From NCBI GenBank assembly GCA_038138625.1, contig JAYQEA010000029.1:1-36744 (forward strand): a DNA stretch of 36,744 nucleotides, in the 5' to 3' direction. The position numbers and the translations under genes were made by a program. The notes under the pieces are model-generated. The model had not been told where the DNA came from. It saw nothing but the letters and a program-made list of their open reading frames with translations, and made no database searches. Source of the DNA: JAQXDR01 sp038138625. GTDB taxonomy: Bacteria; Pseudomonadota; Alphaproteobacteria; Rhodobacterales; Rhodobacteraceae. Of this stretch, positions 24,825-32,851 are shown piece by piece; positions within the stretch are counted from its first letter, which is position 1; each line of letters opens with the position of its first letter.

Positions 24825-25439
24825 TTAATGCTGTTGCTGGGCATTGTTCACAAAGCCGGTAAGCAGGTTGTCGACCATATCGGACACGGCGGACCACTTG
24901 TACCCGTGCAGTGTATTAAAGCACATTGCCAGCCCGATCAGACTGGCGATCAAGGTGTCCGCCTGTACCCTGAGTGGGCTGTGTGCTTGATCCAGACTGC
25001 TGATAAGGTCGTCAAATACCCTGAAATGATGCAAAGCGTCATTGTTTTTCAGAAAGCCGTCTACGTCTGATCGCCCGACGTCGTTTGACATAAACACAAG
25101 GCGAAAATGGTCAGGGTGATCAACCCAGTACGTCACAAATGTCACGGCAGCTGTCCGAAGTTTATCAACCGGGTGTCCGATCGGCCTAAGGTTTAATTCG
25201 ATATGCGTGGTCATCTCCGTCAGAATATCCGACCACAACAGCATGAGAATTTCTGTTTTTCCGGAAAAATGTGCGTAAAGGGTCGTAGGCGCGCATCCTA
25301 TGGTTTTTGATAATCGGCGCATTGAGACGGCCTCAAAACCCTGCTCGCGATACAGTGCCATCGCGCTTTCTGAAACCTTTGTTCGAAACTTGGCGACGTC
25401 TTCTTCGCTACGGGGGGGGCGACCTGCTGGTTTGGCCAT
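24825..25439 (-). CDS. TetR-family transcriptional regulator
   Basis: 204-residue regulator beginning MAKPAGRPPRSEEDV. I chose ATG 25439 because GGAG lies seven bases upstream and the typical basic TetR N-terminus starts there; the frame stays open for 58 more codons, but those reach across the intergenic region into the divergent gene. The helix-turn-helix is at about 22-66 (GFEAVSMRRLSKTIGCAPTTLYAHF). The C-terminal helical domain resembles the TetR_C type with a YWVDHPDHFRLVFM segment. It diverges from the DUF4345 membrane protein at 25562, which is probably its main target. The inducer is unknown. Confidence 0.92.
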   Translation of the reverse strand: MAKPAGRPPRSEEDVAKFRTKVSESAMALYREQGFEAVSMRRLSKTIGCAPTTLYAHFSGKTEILMLLWSDILTEMTTHIELNLRPIGHPVDKLRTAAVTFVTYWVDHPDHFRLVFMSNDVGRSDVDGFLKNNDALHHFRVFDDLISSLDQAHSPLRVQADTLIASLIGLAMCFNTLHGYKWSAVSDMVDNLLTGFVNNAQQQH

Positions 25440-25451
25440 AGAGATACTCCA

Positions 25452-25522
25452 TAATTTATGAATACGCGTTTCAAATAAGTCTTGCGCTGTCAAGATTACA
25501 GTTTTATGGAACGCGTGCCATT
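25452..25522. promoter_or_regulatory. Divergent control region with two ACGCGT palindromes
   Basis: The TetR/DUF4345 intergenic region holds two related sites: TTTATGAATACGCGTTTCAA centred on ACGCGT at 25464-25469, and TTTATGGAACGCGTGCCATT centred on ACGCGT at 25511-25516. Both share TTTATG and the palindromic core, with 47 bases between equivalent positions. The first extends into an imperfect palindrome. They are candidate TetR operators covering both promoters. Confidence 0.45.
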
Positions 25523-25561
25523 TAAATATATTGGTCCACTTCATGCATAAAGGAGCATCGC

Positions 25562-25981
25562 ATGACATATCCGCTTCCCTTGAAAATACTTCTTGCCCTG
25601 ATTGGTACGGCAATCATGGCGTTGGGTTTGAACATTGGCTTGGGTGGCATTCTGACGCTTGGGTGGCAAATTTCCGAGCCGTTTCTGACCGTGACCGATG
25701 ATACGATCTATCATGTTCAAGATAGTCACATTCGTTTTATAGGTGGCATCTGGTTCTGTGTCGGGGCCGTGTTCTTTTTTGGGGCGTTTTTTTCTGCGCC
25801 ACTGCGCAATACCTTGGGAATTTTGTGCATAGCCATCGCTTGTGCCGGGGTTTTCCGCTTTAGCGGTCTGGAGGGTGGAGCGGTATTGAGTATGGACATT
25901 TTGCCATCGCTTGCCTTGGAACTTGTTTTGTTTCCCTTGCTGGCGGTCTGGTTGTTCCGGTCACCCGTAACGATCGCTTGA
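25562..25981 (+). CDS. DUF4345 family membrane protein
   Basis: Small integral membrane protein, 139 residues, with four hydrophobic helices (about 6-30, 57-77, 83-99 and 112-132) and the RFIGGIWFCVGAVFF segment seen in DUF4345 proteins. The start ATG at 25562 has AAGGAG seven bases before it. Divergent from the TetR gene at 24825-25439, a common arrangement for a membrane protein under local repression. No catalytic or metal motif is visible, and the function is unknown for the family. Confidence 0.85.
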   Translation: MTYPLPLKILLALIGTAIMALGLNIGLGGILTLGWQISEPFLTVTDDTIYHVQDSHIRFIGGIWFCVGAVFFFGAFFSAPLRNTLGILCIAIACAGVFRFSGLEGGAVLSMDILPSLALELVLFPLLAVWLFRSPVTIA

Positions 25982-26173
25982 TAGGCTGCTGTGGTCACTT
26001 TTGTTTTGCAAAGGTGATGTCACATTTCAAACCCCGTCCGGGACATGGGACTGTTGCACGTAACCGGCAACAATCCCTGTCTCACTTCACGACTGGCAAT
26101 TGAAAAGTTGCGCTAAGCCACCTGTGGGCAAGCGCAGCTGTATTTGGGTCAGTTGATCGAGAGGCTGGCAGCG

Positions 26174-27148
26174 CTAGCCAAGTTTTATGGACGACTTGTA
26201 CCCGCCCTGCGCCCATGCAGCCAGCATATCGCAAAATGCGCCACTTTTGTCCTGATAACAGAAATGCCCGCAGTTTTCGAAAATTGTAAGCGCGCTGTTT
26301 GGGATCCGGGCGTGCAATCTTTTGGCATTATCTGTTGTCAGAAAAGCGTCTTGATCACCCCAAAACACCTGAACGGGTATCTCCAAATTATCAAGATACG
26401 GATCAATTGTTTGCGACCCTTCTGGATAGGCTTTGAACCATTTCGTGATTTGTGACATGCGCCCAGAATATGATGCAAGATAATCGGTAACCTCCGCAGC
26501 CGAAGGACTATAGTGCAAATAACCCAATGTATTTGCTCCAGAAATAAACGTTGATGCACCTGTCATATTCACGGTGGTGCGCCAAAATCCAGATCCGACT
26601 ATTTTCTTGATCAAGCTTCCATCAGAGGATGGCAATATTCCCGGACCGTCTCCGATTAATATGCTCTTGGCTCTGTGGTTTCGATGGATCACGTAGTGTA
26701 ATGCAACAGGCATTGCGACGTCAGGCGCCACGATGTGAAAGTCCGACAGGCCCATCTTGTCGACGAACTTTTCAAGAAAGGCGCTTTGGGCGGCAAAGGA
26801 CATGTAGCTGCTATCGCCATCGCTGCGTCCAAAACCGGGCATATCCAGTGCGACGAGATTGGCTTTTTCCGAAAGAGACGCCCACACTTTGTCGTAGCAA
26901 AGAATACTTTGAGGAAGCGGACTGAGAAATAGGATGCTGTGACCATTCTTTACAGCGTTTTGGGCATATCGGATATTTAGCCCATCCACTTGCACCCACT
27001 TTGGAGCCATAGACAAATTTGCAGGTTTATGATCAATCTTGGAGGCGTTTTTGGCGCGCATGCGCCGAACCGTGTAGTATTCTGGAGTAATCAACATTAG
27101 GCTTAACGCGTTCATCTTGGCCATGAAACCGATGGGATCTTTCGACAT
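26174..27148 (-). CDS. Alpha/beta hydrolase with aspartate nucleophile (haloalkane dehalogenase / epoxide hydrolase-like)
   Basis: 324 residues, no signal peptide. The fold is clear from LNIRYAQN (about 58-65), the strand ILFLSPLPQS (72-81), LDMPGFGRSD (101-110), the nucleophile elbow IVAPDVAMPVALHY and the C-terminal FWGDQDAF and ENCGHFCY. The elbow residue is Asp143, not serine, as in haloalkane dehalogenases and epoxide hydrolases; the acid is Asp265 or Asp267 and the histidine is His295. The usual oxyanion motif HGxP reads SPLP here, and the usual VGHDWG elbow reads VAPDVA, so it is a divergent member. It diverges from the TetR gene at 27236, which likely controls it. Dehalogenase, epoxide hydrolase or another hydrolase activity cannot be separated by eye. 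Confidence 0.85.
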   Translation of the reverse strand: MSKDPIGFMAKMNALSLMLITPEYYTVRRMRAKNASKIDHKPANLSMAPKWVQVDGLNIRYAQNAVKNGHSILFLSPLPQSILCYDKVWASLSEKANLVALDMPGFGRSDGDSSYMSFAAQSAFLEKFVDKMGLSDFHIVAPDVAMPVALHYVIHRNHRAKSILIGDGPGILPSSDGSLIKKIVGSGFWRTTVNMTGASTFISGANTLGYLHYSPSAAEVTDYLASYSGRMSQITKWFKAYPEGSQTIDPYLDNLEIPVQVFWGDQDAFLTTDNAKRLHARIPNSALTIFENCGHFCYQDKSGAFCDMLAAWAQGGYKSSIKLG

Positions 27149-27235
27149 TTAACGCTCCTGTTTTCAGGGGTGAACTCAGAAAAATTTTTAACGTAACTAT
27201 GGGTACGAAAAGCCCGGGTCAATAATAAAGTACTT

Positions 27236-27856
27236 ATGGGTCCGAAATTGAATAACACACAGGCTCCCACGCGGGGCAGACCAACGACACTGGATCATGC
27301 TGTGGTTTTGAAAACTGCATTGCTTGAATATTGGACATATGATCCATATTCAGTATCGATTGCGGACATCTGCAAGAAAACAGGGACATCAAAACCTGCA
27401 ATCTATCGTGCGTTTGGAAGTGACGATGGTCTCAAGGCTGAGGTTTTATCTTTGTATCAGACACTTGCGGTGGAGCCTTTGCTGGAAATTTTTGCGTCTG
27501 GTAAATCATTTGATGAAAGCGTCGACGCCGTGATTGCGTTCCTTTTGCAAGACCGGAACGTTCTTGGCATTCCAAACGGGTGTTTGTTTGTAATGCTGCG
27601 TGCGCAACGACACAGATCCGGGCCGATTACGGCGCAAGCCCTGAAGGACCTGAGGCAGATGTTTTTGGAGGGCATTTCATATTGGATCGAAGATATGAAA
27701 TCAAAAACCGTGTTTCGACAGGATATTTCGACTGAAATAGGGGCCTTATTTTTGGATGCTCAGCACGCGGGGGCCATGCGCATGCAAAAAGAAGATGTCG
27801 GTCTGCCTCAGATCGAAAGCTATCTAAGATGCGGGTTTGATGCGCTACGTGCCTAG
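27236..27856 (+). CDS. TetR-family transcriptional regulator
   Basis: 206-residue regulator beginning MGPKLNNTQAPTRGRPTTLD. The helix-turn-helix covers about residues 38-66 (YSVSIADICKKTGTSKPAIYRAFGSDDGL). The C-terminal part, with an FLLQDRNVLGIPNGCLFV segment, resembles the AcnR/YcdC-like TetR group, in which a conserved cysteine sits in a similar NGCL motif. It diverges from the hydrolase gene at 26174-27148 with an 87-base intergenic region, so it is the likely regulator of that hydrolase. Its own ribosome-binding site is weak. The ligand is unknown. Confidence 0.9.
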   Translation: MGPKLNNTQAPTRGRPTTLDHAVVLKTALLEYWTYDPYSVSIADICKKTGTSKPAIYRAFGSDDGLKAEVLSLYQTLAVEPLLEIFASGKSFDESVDAVIAFLLQDRNVLGIPNGCLFVMLRAQRHRSGPITAQALKDLRQMFLEGISYWIEDMKSKTVFRQDISTEIGALFLDAQHAGAMRMQKEDVGLPQIESYLRCGFDALRA

Positions 27857-28122
27857 CCACGAGGACTGAGGCACGCGTGGTGCGGCAGCTCTACCCTGAC
27901 CAGACAACCTGATACAGGCGCTTTTCTGGATCCTGTCAAATGTCGATATTGCTTTTAAGTATTGTGCATAACATTTGGCCTGACTGTGGTACCGTGCGGT
28001 GTGTATTTGGCTGTCGTGATCGGGTTGCGGCGCTTGTTGCGCGTCCTGCGCCATGTTTGGTACGTGGGTCGTTCCCCTTGAGGCGGTCGGAGCAGGGTCT
28101 GGAACCAAAGGCCAAGATTCAA

Positions 28123-28647
28123 TCACGCGCTGTCAGCGGGTCCTTCTTTGAAAACCGGTACCATAGCAGACCAAATTCCGTCCCCCTTAATGCGGTGATA
28201 CACGGCGGCGGCAATATGAAGTCCAATAGTAAGATACGAGGCGGTCACAGCCGTTTCATGTAGCCAGACAACAGGCTCTATCATCCAGTTTTCCGGTCCG
28301 TACATGGAATAGACCGCAGCAATCAGCAGTCCGGAGACCGCAATTGATCCAAGACTGATATAGATCGCGAGATGTCCAGTGCGCGCCATCAGTTTCATCA
28401 TACGGGGCGTTGTATCCGGTAGCGCGGTTGGTCGCGTCAGTCGCATATAGACGAAACGTGTGACCAGTAGCCCTAAAAACCCAAGCGCGAAGAAGACCTC
28501 GAAGCGTAGCAAAGCTGTGTCGCTTAAATCAGTGATTGTGCCTACCTGTTTGATCACGGCATAGGCAAAGACAATAATAAATCCCCAGTGGAATGCCTTG
28601 GCCAGCACTGTGTGTGGTTTGGGTGACTGAACCTGTGCTTGTATCAT
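28123..28647 (-). CDS. Cytochrome b561-like membrane protein
   Basis: 174-residue membrane protein beginning MIQAQVQSPKPHTVLAKAFHW. Four hydrophobic helices are visible, with the haem-ligand histidines expected of the bacterial b561 family: His in AKAFHWGF (helix 1), His in RTGHLAIYISLG (helix 3) and histidines in LHETAVTASYLTIGLHIAAAVYH (helix 4 region). It should be a di-haem quinol or cytochrome electron carrier in the inner membrane. I chose ATG 28647 because GAGGG is six bases upstream; ATG 28665 and further upstream codons have no such site. No partner gene (for example YceI) is recognisable downstream, where 27857-28122 holds only short overlapping frames. Confidence 0.87.
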   Translation of the reverse strand: MIQAQVQSPKPHTVLAKAFHWGFIIVFAYAVIKQVGTITDLSDTALLRFEVFFALGFLGLLVTRFVYMRLTRPTALPDTTPRMMKLMARTGHLAIYISLGSIAVSGLLIAAVYSMYGPENWMIEPVVWLHETAVTASYLTIGLHIAAAVYHRIKGDGIWSAMVPVFKEGPADSA

Positions 28648-28847
28648 AACTTGCCCTCTGAACATCAGATAGCCGGGGATCTGGCCCGGGGAATCGCTAA
28701 TTTGGCACGCATGCAACCTTACTGAGAACAGATTGCATTTGCATGGATCGTTTTGTCAAAAATAGAAGGCCAACACGTTCAACATAAATGTGGATATGCC
28801 CAAAAGTGTGTCCATTTGCGCAACCTGCACGGTTTTTTACCTGGAAT

Positions 28848-29825
28848 TTACAATTTTGTAAATTTGGAAAAATGCATTGTAGCGGTCAAACCCTGACCTG
28901 CATCGGGCTCTGATATCTGAAGGGTTGCGTTGTGTAGCGTGCATATCGCCGCAACCATCGACAGGTCCAATCCGAAACCGTCGTTCCGGCGTGTTCGCTC
29001 CAGTTGAAATAAGGGTCGTAGAACCTTGTCACGTTCATCCGGTGGGGTGCGAGGACCCTGATCAATAACACAAATCGCAGAGCCATGAGCCTGCAACGTG
29101 ATGCTTTGGCCATCAGCCACATGACGCAGGGCATTCTGGATCAGATTGGCAAGTAATTGCACTATTTGATCCCAATCACCATTAATCACCGACGGATCCA
29201 GCATTTGGATGGCAATATGGTGGCCCTGATCTTGGACGACGGGCGCATAAATATCCGCGACATGCCTTATCAAGGGGCCAAATCGACCCTTTAAAATGCG
29301 GAATTTCTTAAGCCCGTTTTCACCCGTGATAGACGCAGCAGCGCATTGAACGTGGCGGCCAATTGATCGATCTACTCGAGTGCGGTGTCCAATTTGTCGG
29401 CCGATACGGGGTGTCCGTTTTGGATTAAGGCGTCATGGCTGCTTTCATGGCCCGTACGTAACTTAGCCAGAGGTGCGTGCAGATCATGCGCAATATTTGA
29501 TGACTGAACACGCATCTGTTACATTGATTGTGTTAATCGCAGCGTTGTTGCATTTGTACTGACAGCCAAAAGGCTTAGAACGATCTTATCGTCCGGGCAG
29601 GCAAATTTATGTGTCCAGATGACCGTTGGCAACCTTTTCCAAGCCTCGACTTATAAGCGCCACGCGCTTTTGCGTACGCAACGCAAGCCAAATAATAGTG
29701 ATCACAAAAACAGGATACCGGCGAATGAGACAAAAAGCCCGCCCAACAGGGTATTCAAAAGCTCATCCTGTCGACCTGCATTTTCCGAAACGATGATCCC
29801 TGTGCCTGATGGTAATGTCCTGCAG
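28848..29825 (-). pseudogene. Sensor histidine kinase, broken by several mutations
   Basis: Minus-strand remnants in the correct order of an OmpR-partner kinase. First comes a periplasmic end and transmembrane helix (LPSGTGIIVSENAGRQDELL, then LGGLFVSFAGILFL and a TGA). Next is a HAMP piece (LEKVANGHLDT, then LLAVSTNATTLRL in another frame) and a dimerisation/H-box region (SSNIAHDLHAPLAKLRTG, with the phospho-acceptor His). This is followed by QLAATFNALLRLSRVKTG and a C-terminal ATPase domain (LANLIQNALRHV N-box, DQGPRTPPDERDKV, GFGLDLSMV). Disruptions include TAA at 29519-29521, TAG at 29373-29375 and a frameshift near 29290-29310, plus others in the N-terminal part. Related sequence (LAGTSVGDYILQGRPLP) may extend it to about 30010. 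The matching regulator remnant lies just beyond. Confidence 0.85.
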
Positions 29826-30173
29826 AGGTGCTGGAATTCCCGCCCACGGCCGTCCTAAAAATACTGGCTATCGCTTGGATCTGAGACGTCAAATGGCAGA
29901 TGTCCGCTGGTGCCAGTGTCAGAGATTATCAAATACTACTGTCCCAGTGCAGGCTATGGCAGGGGCCGGCCTTGTAAAATGTAGTCTCCAACAGAGGTGC
30001 CTGCGAGATACGACGTAACGCGGCCATGCGATTTAAGTCGCGTTAAACAAGCAAAAATGTCAAGATTCTAGCAAGTGTCATTACGAGTAAAAAACAATAA
30101 CGATGCTTAGGGCAAGACGTACCAACGACTGATCTACAAGCTGTTTAGCGCGGCCCTAAAAAATATCCGGATC

Positions 30174-30345
30174 CTATATTTTTTGTAAAACAGTGTCTCC
30201 AAAAGGTTTTTCTATCTTGCTGCGCAAGCGGCTTGTATGGGTTTCCATCAGGCTTGCGGTCGGCTCGAAATTCATATCCCACACGTGCTCGAGCAACACG
30301 GTTTTGTTTTTATGGGTCCAAGTTGAAATATGCGCGAACGCACGT
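30174..30345 (-). pseudogene. OmpR-family response regulator, C-terminal fragment
   Basis: The minus strand reads VLLEHVWDMNFEPTASLMET then HTSRLRSKIEKPFGD and ends VLQKI-stop. This is the recognition-helix and wing part of an OmpR/PhoB DNA-binding domain (normally LLExVWDxxFDPxTNVVExHISRLRxKI). The receiver domain is gone, and the end lacks the usual RGxGYxL. It lies on the same strand and in the usual order before the broken kinase at 28848-29825, so together they are a fossil two-component operon. No start codon or upstream homology is visible beyond about 30345. Confidence 0.8.
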
Positions 30346-30464
30346 TCATAAAAATATTTGTAGTCTGTTGGACCACGAACCTGTTGCGAGAAAACAGAGT
30401 GTTGAAGCGTAGACGCGTCTTAGCCGGAGCCAGTTCAGCTCCTCTGGCGGGCTTGATGCCTTGA

Positions 30465-30712
30465 ATGGGGCATACAGGGCGTGCATCTGATCCAAAACTG
30501 GTAGGATTTCGTCCAATAAACTGGCGTCATGATCCGTTTGCGTATGGTTCCTATTCGCATATGCCAAAGGGGGGGCGGCATCATCATCGTCATCTTTCAA
30601 AATCTTTTGCAAACAAGGTATTCTTTGCCGGAACAGCCACAAATCCTCACCGCAACCTCTCTGATCACGCCGCTCTTGAAAGGGGCCGCTCTGTCGCGAG
30701 CCAGATATTAAG
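30465..30712 (+). pseudogene. Flavin amine oxidase, C-terminal fragment
   Basis: The open frame contains DPKLVGFRPINWRHDPFAYG followed by SYSHMPKGG, then FANKVFFAGTATNP and HAALERGRSVASQIL. This is the C-terminal flavin-binding end of a monoamine or polyamine oxidase (normally WxxDPFxxGSYSxxPxG ... FFAGEAT ... GAxLSGxRAA). The N-terminal FAD-binding part and substrate domain (about 350 residues) are absent. The glutamate of FAGEAT is replaced by threonine. The frame runs without a stop into the next remnant, probably because the original stop was lost. Confidence 0.65.
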
Positions 30713-31080
30713 CCAAACACATCAAAAAATCAGCATTATCGGCGGGGGTAATGCCGGCCTGTCTGCTGTGCATTTGCAAAGTGTGGCCGGCCGCGACGCA
30801 GCTATCCTTTACCTCGATATATCGGCCGAAGCGATGCCCCAGCCTGACATCACAAGCTGGTTTGTTAATGCCCGAAACAGCCTTGCAGAAGCAGTATCCT
30901 CCGCGATTTCACGTGGGTACAAATGGAAAATTTTCCGGCTTTTTGGACAATCTCGCAATGGCTCACCTGATTTTGGATTTGATTGAAAGCTCGGCTACAT
31001 GGGGTGTCAGTGACCGCATAGAGGCGCAAGATCTGACAGGCAATGTGGATGCGTTCGTTTTTGCAGCCTTGACCGATTAA
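30713..31080 (+). pseudogene. FAD/NAD(P)-binding protein fragment
   Basis: Directly after the amine-oxidase fragment, the sequence reads HQKISIIGGGNAGLSAVHLQ and continues AGRDAAILYLD. This is an N-terminal Rossmann dinucleotide-binding motif GxGxxG followed by the expected acidic end of strand 2. Homology fades after about 60 codons; a second frame then stays open to 31080 (GFLDNLAMAHLILDLIESSA, ending FVFAALTD). No complete gene can be built. It is probably the start of a second flavoprotein gene that once followed the amine oxidase. Confidence 0.4.
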
Positions 31081-32802
31081 AAATACCGGCGTTTTTTAGT
31101 CAGAGCGCTTTTGGGATTTCGATTTCGGTGACCAAGTTTACCACGGGTTCGAAATTACTGCATCGTACATTGGATTTGTGTGCGGATGCTTCATTGGCGA
31201 TAAACCCAATACAGCGATATGTCGAAAGGGTTTTTATGCGCTAAGGCGGATATTTCTAAACGGGCAGGATGTCTCAAATAGGACTATTAAGCTGGCAGGA
31301 TGGCCGAACTATATCCCCAATTGGACTGTAGCTTTTGATGCAGAAATTGGTCAAAATTATCCTGTAAATTGCCCTTTCTCCTAATATGGGTTTCTGTTGC
31401 CCCCCAAATTTCAGGCCTGCCTGCCAAAATTATGGACGAAGCTAGACGGTATTTTTTTGATGACGCTGCCCCAAGACCTGCGGGTTTTGTCTCAAAGCTG
31501 GACGTGAGACAAAAGGTTTTTGAGCGGAACGCACCGGTTGGGCGCGTTGGCGGTCAGTGCGATTTCACGAAAAATAAGGCAGGCAAAAGATTTTTCTGGC
31601 GGGACCTGTACGGTCGGCAAGTCGGTCTTGCGGGTTGCATGTTATGATCTGGGCGATGCGGGCCATATTGTGCAATTTGCAAGAATTCGCAGTGGGCGCT
31701 GACGTCCGAGATACGGGTCGAGTCTCCAGTTTTCTGGTCTGTCGTGGATGAGGGCATTGTTTATGATGAAGCCATGGCCGATTTCATACCATCGGATGTC
31801 GGGTGCGCTTGTGTAAATGAACGTAGAGGCGGCGGGTGTATTGTTAGCCTTGGTTCTGGACCGTAGAAAGTTGCTCTCGTTCAGGTGCCCTGGTGTGCTT
31901 TGCGCCGAGACGTATGCATGATCATGTCTGCTTCCGACCAATCAAACGTGACGTCGGAAATTTGCTTGATCCGATCCCGATTGGCCCAAAACGCGCAGAT
32001 TGTTCGGCTAAAAGACCGGCATTGGCACAAAATCAGGTGTCTTCGAACGCATTGGTGGAAATGTCGGCGCTGCTCTGATGAAAAGCCGCCGCCACTTTTT
32101 GGACACCAAAGTGATTGCACTGGACTATAGTGGCAAAGGCCGTCGCCCACCATCCAACACCGTGTGATCTACGCCTGCATAGGGTCAAGCGCAACGAAAT
32201 GGATTTTAAACCTACAGTTAGATCCCACTACAATATCACCTATCATCACACAACGCCAGGAGAGGGGTCCTATAATACGCATGGCCAAAACGAAGTGTCG
32301 ATTGAGCGGAGGTTCTTGAAACAGATCCCGACGGACCGATTGTCATGACTGTCGAGTGAAGCGCGTAGTCTGATCATAAGCACGGTTTGGTGCAAAATAT
32401 GCCAAGGTCGATCTGACTGTAAGTGACGACCTTAGCCATGGAATATCTGCAATTTTTGGATCTCTTGTGCCTAGCTGATACCATCGTGGCATCGTGCTAC
32501 AAATCCGCCCCTCCCGCCGAAAATACTTGGTCACTGGTTTTGAAACACACCTTGCCAGGTTTCGCGACGCACCTAGACAGAATTGCTGCGCAGACTGTTC
32601 CCGTCCAAAATGAACAATTGTTTTTTGAGAAGGAGCTGAAAAATTATGTGTCAGTAACCACCAAGAATGCAGTCACAAATTATAAAGCCCCGTGGACCAG
32701 AACTTTGGCCGGTTCTCAGCAAAGGGGATGTCTTTAGAAAGGACACGCATATCGGACCGCGTTTTCGAAAAAGACGCCTATGCAAAATAAAGACGTGTGG
32801 TC
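31081..32802. other. Gene-less decayed stretch beside gltA
   Basis: About 1.7 kb where every frame is short and overlapped by frames on the other strand. The longest, at 32423-32737 on the plus strand, matches no family I know and has no convincing ribosome-binding site. No RNA gene, CRISPR pattern or transposase motif was seen. With the remnants to its left it forms a decay zone that stops sharply at the gltA terminator. Confidence 0.6.
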
Positions 32803-32833
32803 AAAAAGGCCGGAAGCTCGATTCCTTCCAGCC
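32803..32833 (-). terminator. Rho-independent terminator of gltA
   Basis: On the minus strand, 18 bases after the gltA stop, GGCTGGAAG pairs with CTTCCGGCC (nine pairs including one G-U) around an 8-base loop and is followed by TTTTT. In window coordinates the arms are 32825-32833 and 32808-32816 and the T run is 32803-32807. Confidence 0.82.
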
Positions 32834-32851
32834 CGTTTTGACGCGGCCTTA

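Noticed and set aside
25440..25613. N-terminal extension of the TetR frame
   Set aside because: It would cross the whole control region and overlap the divergent DUF4345 gene; ATG 25439 with GGAG gives the normal TetR N-terminus.
25982..26173. Weak hairpin (CACTTTTG / CAAAGGTG) after the DUF4345 gene
   Set aside because: Eight pairs including a wobble and no T run; not strong enough to call a terminator.
28848..29273. Apparent intact 141-codon histidine-kinase-like protein
   Set aside because: It is only the ATPase half of a broken kinase; upstream kinase sequence continues in another frame with stop codons.
30346..30720. Minus-strand 124-codon frame
   Set aside because: It is antisense to the amine-oxidase fragment and shows no response-regulator receiver motifs.
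32423..32737. Plus-strand 104-codon frame near gltA
   Set aside because: No family recognised, no convincing start signal and an irregular codon pattern; kept only as a candidate within the gene-less stretch.
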